NCBI RefSeq assembly: GCF_029784155.1
Contig: NC_073691.1
Location: 26,200,146-26,264,145 of the forward strand
Source: Uranotaenia lowii
Lineage: Eukaryota > Arthropoda > Insecta > Diptera > Culicidae
Length of the DNA stretch: 64,000 nt
Direction of reading: 5' to 3'
In this document: in pieces, positions 13,431-23,099 of the stretch
Layout of the letters: each line of letters begins with the position of its first letter
Numbering within the stretch: position 1 is the stretch's first letter
The notes under the pieces: model-generated
Seen by the model: the letters and a program-made list of their open reading frames with translations, nothing else
The model's database searches: none
What the model was told of the DNA's origin: nothing
Position numbers and translations under genes: made by a program

Positions 13431-13504
13431 TGTATTTTGGTCGAAAATTGTCGTATAAAACGCAATGCGTAAAAAGTACTCATTGCGTATTGGACAAAAT
13501 TTGC

Positions 13505-13694
13505 GGCCTTTGAACCGCAATAACTTTTCTGTTTCAAATCCAATCGAGTTACAGTCTTCGGGTGAAATATTTGTCTCAACTTAGGCTTTAAGAAAATCAA
13601 CCATAAAAAACAATCAGCTAGTGATGAAAAAAGTTATTGATGAAAAACCAGTATTTTTTGTTCCTTCCGGGCAAAATACCTCAAAATTTTATTT
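13505..13694 (-). repeat. Inner part of right foldback arm
   Basis: Reverse complement of about 13235-13430, from CTTTGAACCGCAATAACTT out to the AATACCTCAAAATTTTATTT junction. There the tail of the inserted non-LTR retrotransposon begins. Pairing with the left arm is almost perfect, which indicates a recently formed or recently homogenised inverted repeat. Confidence 0.85.
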
Positions 13695-13839
13695 GTTTGT
13701 TTGTTTGTTTGTTTGTTTGTTGTTTTTATTTATCATTGCAATTTAAGATACAATCTTATAAAACACTGCAATTGGTTATAACTGGGATTTTTAATTCACA
13801 AACTCTCGAACTAAACTAGGTACCTACTTTCATCTTTTC

Positions 13840-16677
13840 CTAATCTAACCTGGCTAAACACTCTCTCTTAAACATACCAATGTTGATAACCATTTTGATT
13901 TCATCAGGTAACTGGTTCCAGTAGACAATGCCTCGTACAAACAGTGTGCCATTGTAGTGGGAAGTAAAGTTTCTTGGAATTACCAACTTTCTTACACGAT
14001 TACTTCGGAAGGGAATAAGTTTCTGGTAGAGATAATCAGGTGTCGCTGTTGTATATATCTTTTGAATCATTATGTTTGTACGGTGTTTGAAGAATTCGTA
14101 AAACGAGCAGCCTATGAAACTCTTATGATGGCGGCTCATCCTGGCGTAACGATCTAGCTTGAAAATCCATCTGATACAATGATTGATTGCGATACGTAAT
14201 CGATCCATCGCCATAGCTGACGCATTTAACAAAAACTCAGATCCAAAGGTTAGGTGTGGTAAAATTAGAGTTTTAGCTATTTTTAATTTCAAATGCGGTG
14301 GAAGCATGCTTGCCGATAATTTCAATTGGCGTAGGATTGCATAAATTTTTCCACATTGTGCGTTGACTTGGTGGTCCCACTCCAGGTTACTTTGGAAAAT
14401 GATTCCAAGATTGCATACTTTATCGACATACAAAACATTAGCTGATCCTAGAGTAATGACCGGTAGGTCAGAAATCGTTCTGTTACGAGTGATGACCATA
14501 ACGTTAGATTTCGAAGCATTGATTGGAAGCATATTTCTATCAGACCAAACTTGTATGCACATCAAATCGTCATTCAGCTGTCGGGCCATTTCTTCAAGTG
14601 AGCTGGTAGAGGAGCAGAGGTAAAGTTGGACATCATCAGCGAACATGTGTATTTGACAGTGTTTAATGATTTCTGGCAAATCGTTGATAAACAAGCAAAA
14701 CAGCAAAGGGCCCAAAACTGAACCCTGCGGTACTCCCGAGATAACCGGAACAGGATCTGAACAAATTCCATCAATACACACAACTTGTGTTCTGCCAGAC
14801 AAATAGGACTGAATCAAATTCACAGCCATGCCAGAAAAGTTAAACTTCGAAGATAGTTTCCGCAGTAGTTTGACATGTGAAACCCGGTCGAAAGCTTTGG
14901 AAAAATCGATCATCATTAGAAATGCAGTACCTTTCTTGTCAACAGTAGCATGAATATCGTCGTGTACTTTTAGTAGTGCTGTAGTCGTACTATGACCGGA
15001 TCTAAATCCCGATTGATTGCAGTTAAGTAGATTCGTTGCGTTCAAATAATTGTTAATTTGGCGTTTCACAATTTTTTCGAACATCTTCGATAATGTACAT
15101 AAAATGCTGATTGGACGAAGATTGTTCAAATCCAAGCTTTTCCCTTTTTTACGAATAGGAAGTATTTTCGCCATTTTCCAGGCTCTAGGGAATTTTGAAG
15201 TTGATATAATTAAGTTGAAGATAAACGTGATCGGATTGATCAATGATGGTAAAATCAACTTCAAAAATCTGATAGGAATGTTGTCCGATCCAACAGCGTT
15301 CGATTTTATAGATGAGATGGCAAGAATGACGTCATTTTCAGATATCGCTGAAAATCTGAAGCCGTATGGATTCGCAGGAGGGCAAGCAAAATTGTGTTCG
15401 TCGGTCGTAAAACTCGTGGCAAAGTGGTTATTGATTTCTTCAGCAGTGTTAGAAAATACGTTTTCACTTGCGTTGTTAGACGGTCTCACTGCTATGTCTT
15501 TCAACCTTTTCCATAACACCCTACTAGAGTCAGCATGTCCAACAGATCGCTGAATAAAGCTAGCTTTTGCTTTATTTATCAAAGTAGTTACGCGATTCCG
15601 AAGGCGCTTGTATTCTGAATGAGAAAAATCACTTCTACAATCAATCCAGTATCTATACGCTAGATCTCTCTCGATCATCGCCCTTAAGATGTCGTTGTTA
15701 AACCACTTATTTCTAACTCTAGGTGTTGAAATGCGTATCGGAACGAAGGATTCGAACAGTTCTAAGATAGTTACATTCAAACAATCAACAGCCATATCAA
15801 CGTCACCAATTGAATGTAAATTTGACCAATCAATCGAGTTAGCTGCATATTCCAGTCTTGGCAAATCGATTCTCGCATAGTTCCTCATTGTAACAGGTTC
15901 GACCGAAACTCTTTTCGGAATATTCAGCGATGCAAAAATAACGTCATGTCTAGAAAAACCAGGGGCCGACACTTGGTTGAAGTTTTGAACGAACTCCAGG
16001 TTGTTCGTCATCAGAAGATCGATTAATGAACTACCTGCTTGATAATGATGAGTAGGATTATCATTAACACAGCCAAATCCAAAATACTCAAGAACGCTAC
16101 AAAATTGGTTCGACACTGCATTATACTTAGTAGGATCTATGTTAAAGTCACCTAGGATTGCCATGTCGTTATACAGCAAAGATATCTCAGAAAGTTTTTG
16201 GAACAATTTTTCAGTACAGTTGTTCCTTGGAGGGTTATAGAACAATCCAACTAAGAATTTTCTTGAAAAACATTGCAGTTCAACGAAAATAAACTCAGTA
16301 ACATCTCCTACAGCAGCATAAATTTCTGATTTATCGATTATTCTGTAGTTGATTCCATGTCTTACAAACACACATAAACCTCCACCTCGGCCGTAGGCTC
16401 TATCGTTACGAATTAAATTGAAACCTTCCATTGATAAAACATCATCCGATAAACTTGAGTTAAGCCAGGTTTCCGATAAACAGATAATATCAATTTTACC
16501 ATTCAGAAAGCACTGCTTAAATTCGCTAAACTTGCTAAAACCTCTGGCGCAGATACTCTGAATATTCATATGGCAGATATTCACCTTGTCATCCGGTAAA
16601 GCAGCATTCATAACGGCGCGAGGAATACTTGAAAAATCCAAACACGTACGGGCATTGTAATCAACATTGTTAGCCAT
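13840..16677 (-). CDS. Non-LTR retrotransposon ORF2: endonuclease and reverse transcriptase
   Basis: A 945-residue uninterrupted protein. The N-terminal apurinic-type endonuclease shows MNIQS (about 37-41), SETWL (68-72), GDFNID (176-181) and SRHD (242-245), the usual metal-binding and catalytic stations of this fold. The reverse transcriptase follows, with LRPISILC (about 520), QSGFRSGHSTT (555-565), the catalytic Asp of MIDFSKAFD (589-597), GVPQGSVLGPLLF (648-660) and FADDVQLY (679-686). The protein nicks target DNA and reverse-transcribes element RNA in place. No RNase H domain is apparent after the RT. Domain order and the simple-sequence tail fit the CR1/L2/jockey groups; the clade is inference. 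The start is the first Met of the frame, about 240 bp after the ORF1 stop. Confidence 0.93.
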   Translation of the reverse strand: MANNVDYNARTCLDFSSIPRAVMNAALPDDKVNICHMNIQSICARGFSKFSEFKQCFLNGKIDIICLSETWLNSSLSDDVLSMEGFNLIRNDRAYGRGGGLCVFVRHGINYRIIDKSEIYAAVGDVTEFIFVELQCFSRKFLVGLFYNPPRNNCTEKLFQKLSEISLLYNDMAILGDFNIDPTKYNAVSNQFCSVLEYFGFGCVNDNPTHHYQAGSSLIDLLMTNNLEFVQNFNQVSAPGFSRHDVIFASLNIPKRVSVEPVTMRNYARIDLPRLEYAANSIDWSNLHSIGDVDMAVDCLNVTILELFESFVPIRISTPRVRNKWFNNDILRAMIERDLAYRYWIDCRSDFSHSEYKRLRNRVTTLINKAKASFIQRSVGHADSSRVLWKRLKDIAVRPSNNASENVFSNTAEEINNHFATSFTTDEHNFACPPANPYGFRFSAISENDVILAISSIKSNAVGSDNIPIRFLKLILPSLINPITFIFNLIISTSKFPRAWKMAKILPIRKKGKSLDLNNLRPISILCTLSKMFEKIVKRQINNYLNATNLLNCNQSGFRSGHSTTTALLKVHDDIHATVDKKGTAFLMMIDFSKAFDRVSHVKLLRKLSSKFNFSGMAVNLIQSYLSGRTQVVCIDGICSDPVPVISGVPQGSVLGPLLFCLFINDLPEIIKHCQIHMFADDVQLYLCSSTSSLEEMARQLNDDLMCIQVWSDRNMLPINASKSNVMVITRNRTISDLPVITLGSANVLYVDKVCNLGIIFQSNLEWDHQVNAQCGKIYAILRQLKLSASMLPPHLKLKIAKTLILPHLTFGSEFLLNASAMAMDRLRIAINHCIRWIFKLDRYARMSRHHKSFIGCSFYEFFKHRTNIMIQKIYTTATPDYLYQKLIPFRSNRVRKLVIPRNFTSHYNGTLFVRGIVYWNQLPDEIKMVINIGMFKRECLARLD

Positions 16678-16918
16678 TATCGAGCATTCTTACATTTAAT
16701 TTTAAAGAGAGAGTTACCAAGCTAGAAGGAAAGATTAGAGTAGAATAAAAAACAAGATGCACATCTTTCTTAATTATGTAAAACTTCATAATTGATTAAT
16801 TTGATTAATGCAAGTGGCCCTATTTTGACCCAGTATAAGAGAAAAAAAAAACAGCAGAAAAACACAGCAGCAGCAGCAGCAACAGTAGAACAGCACGCGC
16901 CAACACCAGCAGCTCCTC

Positions 16919-17773
16919 TCATTGTTCCGTTGCAGCACCAAGTTGTTCAGGGTTAAGAACAGCCTTCGCGACATCATTAGCACTGGCTTTGATGAAAACA
17001 GTACCAGCCTTGGTGAACACATTTTGAATTTTACCAGCTTTTTTGAGTTTAACAGCCTTCCCTTTGATTTCACGAGCCAGGGGGGTGAGGTTTTCATTGA
17101 AGTAAACACGGGTTGCCACTTGGAATCCAAGGTCCGAAAGAGTGAGGTTCCGATTAGAAAGGTAACGGAAAAAGAAGTCGTCCCGTGCAGCACGATAGGC
17201 AAATTGAAACAATATTGGCGGTGAGCTGCCGGCCGATATAGGACTTTTTGCGATGCGTTTTGTGTACACAAGTGGTTGCTGTTCACCGTACCCTAGGATG
17301 GCAGCAATTTTGACGGTGTATTGGGACAAGTTTTCGTTGACGATGAATGGCACTCCAAACAGCAAGAGATCGTTAGCTCTCTCTAGCCGTTCAACTAAAT
17401 TCTTATTTCGCTCGGTCACAGCTTTCAACTCACCACAATAGTTGGTAATATTATCGATCTTCTTTGCCGTTTCTTGCTGGAAATGTAGCGATTCTTGACG
17501 CAAGGAACCAATCTCATCGCGAATTTCGGTCGCATTAGCATCGATTCTGGCATTTGTATCCTCAAAAAGCGATCGCATCTTACTCAGCAGACCATCAAAA
17601 GAGTTGACACTATCGCTTTCAGCATCGCTCGAACGATCCAGTTCTTGGCAGCTTCTTTTTAAGTTGTTGGTTTTGTCTTTTGCTGTGAGCTTGTTTTTGT
17701 TACTCATTGTGAGTAGCGAGAAACCAACAGTATAATCCTCACCGCCGATAATTGTTTTGAAAAAGGAGTTCAC
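16919..17773 (-). CDS. Non-LTR retrotransposon ORF1, coiled-coil nucleic-acid-binding protein
   Basis: A 284-residue protein upstream of ORF2 in the same element. Residues about 55-130 are heptad-like and charged (SLFEDTNARIDANATEIRDE and the following region), as expected for the coiled coil of LINE ORF1 proteins. The C-terminal half (about 130-275, including LLLFGVPF and ARDDFFFRYLSNRNLTL) resembles the compact RNA-binding fold of L1/CR1-type ORF1 proteins. No CCHC zinc knuckles are visible. The likely job is binding element RNA to form the ribonucleoprotein. The first Met (17773) is used; an internal Met near residue 23 (MSNKNKLTAKDK) could be the true start. About 240 bp with CTG/CAG-type triplets separates it from ORF2. 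Confidence 0.8.
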   Translation of the reverse strand: MNSFFKTIIGGEDYTVGFSLLTMSNKNKLTAKDKTNNLKRSCQELDRSSDAESDSVNSFDGLLSKMRSLFEDTNARIDANATEIRDEIGSLRQESLHFQQETAKKIDNITNYCGELKAVTERNKNLVERLERANDLLLFGVPFIVNENLSQYTVKIAAILGYGEQQPLVYTKRIAKSPISAGSSPPILFQFAYRAARDDFFFRYLSNRNLTLSDLGFQVATRVYFNENLTPLAREIKGKAVKLKKAGKIQNVFTKAGTVFIKASANDVAKAVLNPEQLGAATEQ

Positions 17774-18003
17774 TATACTTTGTAGTTAAGAACGGTAAAC
17801 TTCAAACTATTTTTCAACTCGAGTAGTTTAATTATTGTCTTGTACTCCAATTTCTACGGTTGTAAAAGGTCACTACGAAACTTTTGATGCTAAATAAAGC
17901 TCCACTGAAGTAGGATATAAGGGTCAAAAAAACAAAAACCACTTGCACGTTATTGGCTTCAACTGGATATGTACATCCCTTGGGAAATGAAATACAACTC
18001 AAT

Positions 18004-18640
18004 TTAACGTTTAAAATTTTAGTAACCCCTCCCTATGGTCACATCTTTCTGAAACTTGGCATGTTACCTTCTGGTAAGCTAATAAATAATTTTGACTTAG
18101 AGCGAGTGAGATTTATCATGTTCCATTCTTCCTATACTATGATAAGTGTACTGCGGTTCGTTAAATTATTAAAAACTCCAAAAATTTCAGTTATGGTAAA
18201 GTAGCCATAACTTCTTCAATTTTCAACCGATTTTGATAAATAACCACTTGAAATCTTTGTTTTAAATTGATATTCAAGCGCAAAAGAAAATCAGATTTTT
18301 TAAATGCTACAATCGAGTCTAAAACTTTTGTTGAAACAAAATTTTCTCTAAAAAAATGCGTTTTTTATAGTTTTTTTTCTCATAAAGTCACTAATATCAA
18401 CAATACTGTTGGTCAAACGCAAAAACAGTGTTCAGATGATCGATAGATAACTTATTCACCTTCAATATGCAAAAGAGGGATTTCAAATTACTGTTATGCC
18501 GTCCGAGATATTTTATTCTTAGTACAAGAACTTTTTTATTTTTTTCGAAATTTCATATTTGGAGCATAACTCAAAAACGGTTCTACTGAGATTTTTTTGA
18601 ATTTCATTTTTGGATTCAGCGCCCGATTTTACATTAAAAA
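18004..18640 (-). repeat. Outer part of right foldback arm
   Basis: Reverse complement of about 12608-13235: it resumes at ACGTTTAAAATTTTAGTAAC and runs to CGCCCGATTTTACATT. Together with 13505-13694 it restores the full right arm. At 18828-18843 a further GGATTCAGCGCCCTC echoes the arm end, suggesting another decayed copy of the terminal region. Confidence 0.85.
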
Positions 18641-18644
18641 TGTT

Positions 18645-20590
18645 GGTCAGTTAATCAAGTTCACGATTTTTTTGAAATTTTGTAAACTAGTGTAATTAAT
18701 TCATGCAGTAGCTTTGTTGTGCAGAAGCATGTGGAATTTTACTTTTTTTTACAAAAGTATACCCTTGAACCGCAAACATTCGAGTTATTAGAACTAAACA
18801 AATAGAAGATTTGGATTCAGCGCCCTCAAATTAAAATATAAGATTTAGGTTTAGGAGGTACCTTTGGCACCACAGAAAATTGTAAATTTTGTTACCTTGT
18901 TTTATTGAACAAAGAACAAAAAAAAAGAAATAAAAACAATAAATTCTAATGCAATAGTTTTGTTATTTTGTTTGTTTTGTAGAAACAAAATATCTTTTTA
19001 GCATTTAAATACCTTCAATGATGTTTTCCTGATGGACTTTATTTAAAAAAAAAACAAATGTATTAAATACATTTTACTCAAAATTTTTGAGCATGGTACC
19101 ATGCAATGTTGGACAATAGTAACAATTTTAAAATGTCTAAACACATTCCCATTAAAAAGCTCTCGAATTTTTTTTGCAGTTTTACTAAGAAGTCCTATTT
19201 CAAGAGTATTTCAAGTGAATTTTCAAGCGAAATTTATCATTTTTTTTTAAAAGGTTTTCTCACCGATAAGGTGAAAAATCAATTCATAGATTTTTCTTTG
19301 TAAATTTTTACAGGTATTGTTACAAATTCAAGCTTTAAAAAGTGTAATTTGAAGTTTTCTTATCGCAAATTTATGCAAATTCTAAGAGACTTCGAATTTT
19401 ATGTTGGTAAGCTACACATTAAAAAAAAAAAACAAAATACACCTTTTGGTGCGTAAACATGATTTGTAGATTTATTTTCAATTTCTGTCTTGTGTTTATC
19501 TCTTGAATTAATCGCTATCACTTGAACATACAACAACATTCAACATCTTTCAACATTTCCAAGTTTGCAATGAAGAGTTCGAATTCCGAAACTTAACTTA
19601 AATTCACTTGTTTTTATATGATTGATAGTTTTTTTTTTGATGATTGTAATGACATGCGATACTTGAACAAATTTTGAGTGACTTTTTGAATTATTCATAT
19701 CATTCTTCCAGACAGTCCCAGAGCTCAAGGGGTCCGGAGAAAATTTAGTTTTTTTTTTAATTCAATGACGATTCAAGAGTAATCAAAGTCATATTTAATT
19801 TCAATACTGATGATTTTATAACCACACATTTTTGAACTGTTGAATTCTGACATAAAAATTAAAATAATAATAATTCATGATCTTGGACCCAAAATTAAAT
19901 TTTGGTGTCCTCGTGAACATTTTCCCGGTTTTGGGTCTGAATTTTCGGATTTTACCCGTTATTCCCGGTGCGATTTCCAATTCCCGTTTTTTCTCCGGTT
20001 CTCTGGCCACAACCCAGAAATTTATGTTAATTTACTAGAAAACTTGCCTTTTCCGTTGATAATTCAAAAAATCTGCTGGAAATTTTGAACTTTAAAACAT
20101 GTTACTCTCAAAAGATTGTTGTTTTTCAAGATCGGTGAAAAAAAAATGTATTTTAGAGTAATTTCAAGAAGTCAAAAAACACTTTAATGTAAGCGGACAT
20201 CTGTTTTATATACGTTAGAGCAAATCTTTTACAGTTTTTGTGTATCCGGTGTCCGATTTGGACAAGAGTTTTTTCATTCACATTTGAACAATATTAAGAT
20301 AGATTGTAAATACAATTAAAATAATTTATACAACAAAACATTGATATAATAATCAAGCTAGTTTTTTTAAATATCAATTGAGTTTTCTTCAAAGCCATTT
20401 CCCTAATACGCCGCAAGTGACATCACTTATCGAGGGATCTGAAGCATCATCCCAATCAACTATTTCGTGCAACATCCGTACACCTTCAATATCATATAAA
20501 TTTCGAGAGAATTACTCAAATCAATTTCTAAAGTAACAATAGTCAAACAATCCTAACTTCAGAACGTCGAAATTTCATTCTAAGACCATT
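18645..20590. other. AT-rich spacer, no gene seen
   Basis: Only short frames without domains. Around 19915-20000 are CCCGG-rich words (TTTCCCGGTTTTGGG and similar) like those in the CCGGG MITE copies at 56.8-58.3 kb, so a degraded relative may lie here. Confidence 0.45.
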
Positions 20591-20595
20591 TAATT

Positions 20596-21212
20596 TAATT
20601 TTCAAAAAATCCGACCAACATGCAGGCAAATTTCCATTCCACACATTATTCCATTAAAATCAAAAAGAAAAAAACATTTAAAAAACTTCTTTTAATTCAT
20701 CAGCTGATTCAGAATAAAATTTAATTAAGGCTTCCGAAGTTCGTTCAAGTTTATTGTTTATTTTAATTCTAAGGACTCAATTGAAATTATCGCTTGATTT
20801 TGAAAATAGAGTGAGAAAATCTTGTACAAAACCGGATAATCTGGTAAGCTTGATCAAACTTTATTGAGATTCAATATTTGGAACTCAATTACAATAAAAA
20901 AGTGAGAAATTTTTTGATTGTAATTGAGTCCCAAATATTGAATCCCAAAAAAGTTTTATCAAGCTTACCAGATTATCCGGTTTTAGACCAGATTTTCTCA
21001 CTCTAATTGCAAAATAAAACGATAATTTCATAGAGTCCTTAGAATTTTAATAAACAATAAACCTTAGCGATTTTTTAGAAGCCCTAATTAAATTTTATTC
21101 TGAATCGGCTGATGCATTAAACAAGTTTTCCATGTGTTTTTCTTCCTGATTTTAATGGAATAATGTATGGAATGGAACCTGCATATTTCCCGGATTTTTT
21201 GAAAATAAAATT
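20596..21212. repeat. Second long hairpin (foldback) element, about 0.6 kb
   Basis: Arms at about 20596-20894 and 20918-21212 are reverse complements, with about 80-90% identity by eye, and are separated by about 23 bp. Paired landmarks include GATAATCTGGTAAGCTTGAT/CAAGCTTACCAGATTATC, CAATATTTGG/CCAAATATTG, ATTCAGAATAAAATTTAATT/AATTAAATTTTATTCTGAAT and the outer TTTTCAAAAAATCCG. No coding sequence. The arms have diverged more than those of the 12.6-kb element, so it is older. Confidence 0.85.
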
Positions 21213-22944
21213 TGCTTAGGATAAAATTGCCTGGATACTTGCGGAAAAATATCTAGTAAGTATCCAGTTTATTGCTCTTGATTTTCAATTTGGATCATCA
21301 TTGGTATAGTATTCTACTTCGAACCTTGGTGTTGCATTTAATCTAAAATGTGAGAATTTTTTCATATTCGAAACTCATAATTTCAGAATATAAGAAGAAA
21401 ATATTTGAAATTCAAAGCATTTTCAAGATAAGGATTATAAACTTGAACTCCAGAGTTTAAACATAAGAAAGTTCCACGAGTCTAGAATTGAAAAATGTGA
21501 AACAATTTCATCATTCACAATTTTATTTAAATTTACAAGTTCAATACCGAGAAAATAAATGAAAAAAAAAATCAAATAGAAAACCATACATTCAGAATAG
21601 AATTAAAGATTTCTGGTTAAAGTTAACGGGTTAACAAGAATAGAAAATAAACCTTATTTGAACCGTAAATCTAATTTTTTACTTTTCTAAATAAAGCGTT
21701 ATCGATCAAATTTCGCGAAATCCTGGGAATAACAAAAATTTCACAAATTCCCAAGCATTTTTTTTCAATGAATATACTCTCCCGTCCTTTTTTGTTTATT
21801 TTTTTAAATCATTTTTAAACAGATTTTATAAATTAAATTTAAGTGCAACTGGGATCAGATTTCTAACGCTAGTCTTAGAAAATATTTTAACGTTGTTAAT
21901 ATGAATTGTTATGTACCAAATCGAAAAAACTGAATTTGTCATCGTTTGGTATAAAATCAGAGAAAATTTTCACAGATTTTTTGGATAAAATATAAAATAA
22001 CAATTTAGGTTTTGTCAAGAATATAGATTTTTTTCGGCAACTTGAATGCTAAGTTTTAATTAAACTACTTACGAAATAAGCCCTTAAGTCCAATTTAATT
22101 ATAAAAATAATTATATTTTCAAAAAAAAAACGCTAGGTTAATTCATCATACAAATTGTTTCTGACTAAACTATCAAAAAATCATCATCATCATCATCAGC
22201 TCACCCTCCAAATGGTAGATTAGAAAGAAGAGAACAAACTTTTTTGTAGGGCTAACTAAAAAAAAAATCATGTTTAAAGCTTCCGCAAACACGATCTTTG
22301 AAAAAAGTCCACTTTTTAATGATTTGGTTTTTATAAATTCTGGGTCGGAAAATTTTCACGGGAATTATATATTTTATATTTTTTCGGTTTTGATTGAGTT
22401 AAATACTAAATATATAAAAATAAAAAATTAACCAAATTTGTATCAGTATTCAAAATCAGCAATCAATATTATAGAAAAACAATTTTTTTGTCCAGAAGTT
22501 TTTGATTTAACTGACCAAAATGTGTACCTAACGTAATATTATTTTAACATCAAAACCATCAAAAGATGCAGATTTTTGTGCTTTTAAACTTTGCTGAACA
22601 AAGTATGTTGTTTGTATTATCGTGAGGGCTATTTACGGGTTAAGACTTAATAAAAGTCACAATTTTGGATATTTTTCATTTAATATATCAAATTCGTCTT
22701 GATAAATATCTACTTCAAAATCAAAACACTTGCAAATAGTGAATAATATGATTTAAGCGAACCATCGGAAGGCATTGTCAACATTTTTGCTAATCCTGAT
22801 AACGGGAAGAGGTTGTACGGAATCTCAAGAGTGATAGGAGTTTCTGAGATAGTGTATCCTCAAGAAGCATAAAGACTCGTTTTTCATTAAAAAAATTTCA
22901 TTCGATTACTTATGTATGTTTTAATTCAATTAAAATTTAAATAA
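21213..22944. other. AT-rich spacer, no gene seen
   Basis: No supported gene. A short ATC trinucleotide run is at 22182-22196. Confidence 0.45.
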
Positions 22945-23080
22945 AGACTCACATTTCACTTGAAGACTGCAACTCGATCGGACTTGAAACAAAAAAGTTA
23001 TTGCGGTTCAAAAATTGTAATTTGGTCGCAAATTGTAATATAAAACGCAATGAGTAAAATATACTCATTGCGTGTTAAAC
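22945..23080 (+). repeat. Partial copy of the 12.6-kb foldback, central part
   Basis: It matches about 13365-13490 in the same orientation, with shared words TATTGCGGTTCAAA, AAAACGCAATG and ACTCATTGCGT. It holds the inner end of the left arm and the start of the loop. The right arm is absent: sequence diverges into an unrelated palindrome at 23078. This shows the foldback belongs to a dispersed family. Confidence 0.8.
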
Positions 23081-23099
23081 ACCAATGGCCATTGGTGTT

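Larger units (their letters stand above)
13695..18003 (-). mobile_element. Non-LTR retrotransposon (CR1/L2-like), nearly full length
   Basis: A two-ORF LINE on the minus strand, with ORF1 at 17773-16919 and ORF2 at 16677-13840. Its 3' end is a (CAAA)n microsatellite tail, seen as TTTG repeats at 13693-13721 on the plus strand. It lies exactly inside the right arm of the foldback element: the arm is interrupted after ATTTTATTT at 13694 and resumes at ACGTTTAAAATTTTAGTAAC from about 18007. Both ORFs are uninterrupted, so the copy is young. Target-site duplication is unclear (ATTTTATTT against CAATTTA). The exact 5' end is inferred from where pairing with the left arm resumes. Confidence 0.85.

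Noticed and set aside
20390..20500. Short minus-strand frame containing YDIEGVRMLHEIVDWDDASD
   Set aside because: About 34 codons with protein-like composition but no recognised domain, start or convincing splice sites; too short to call.
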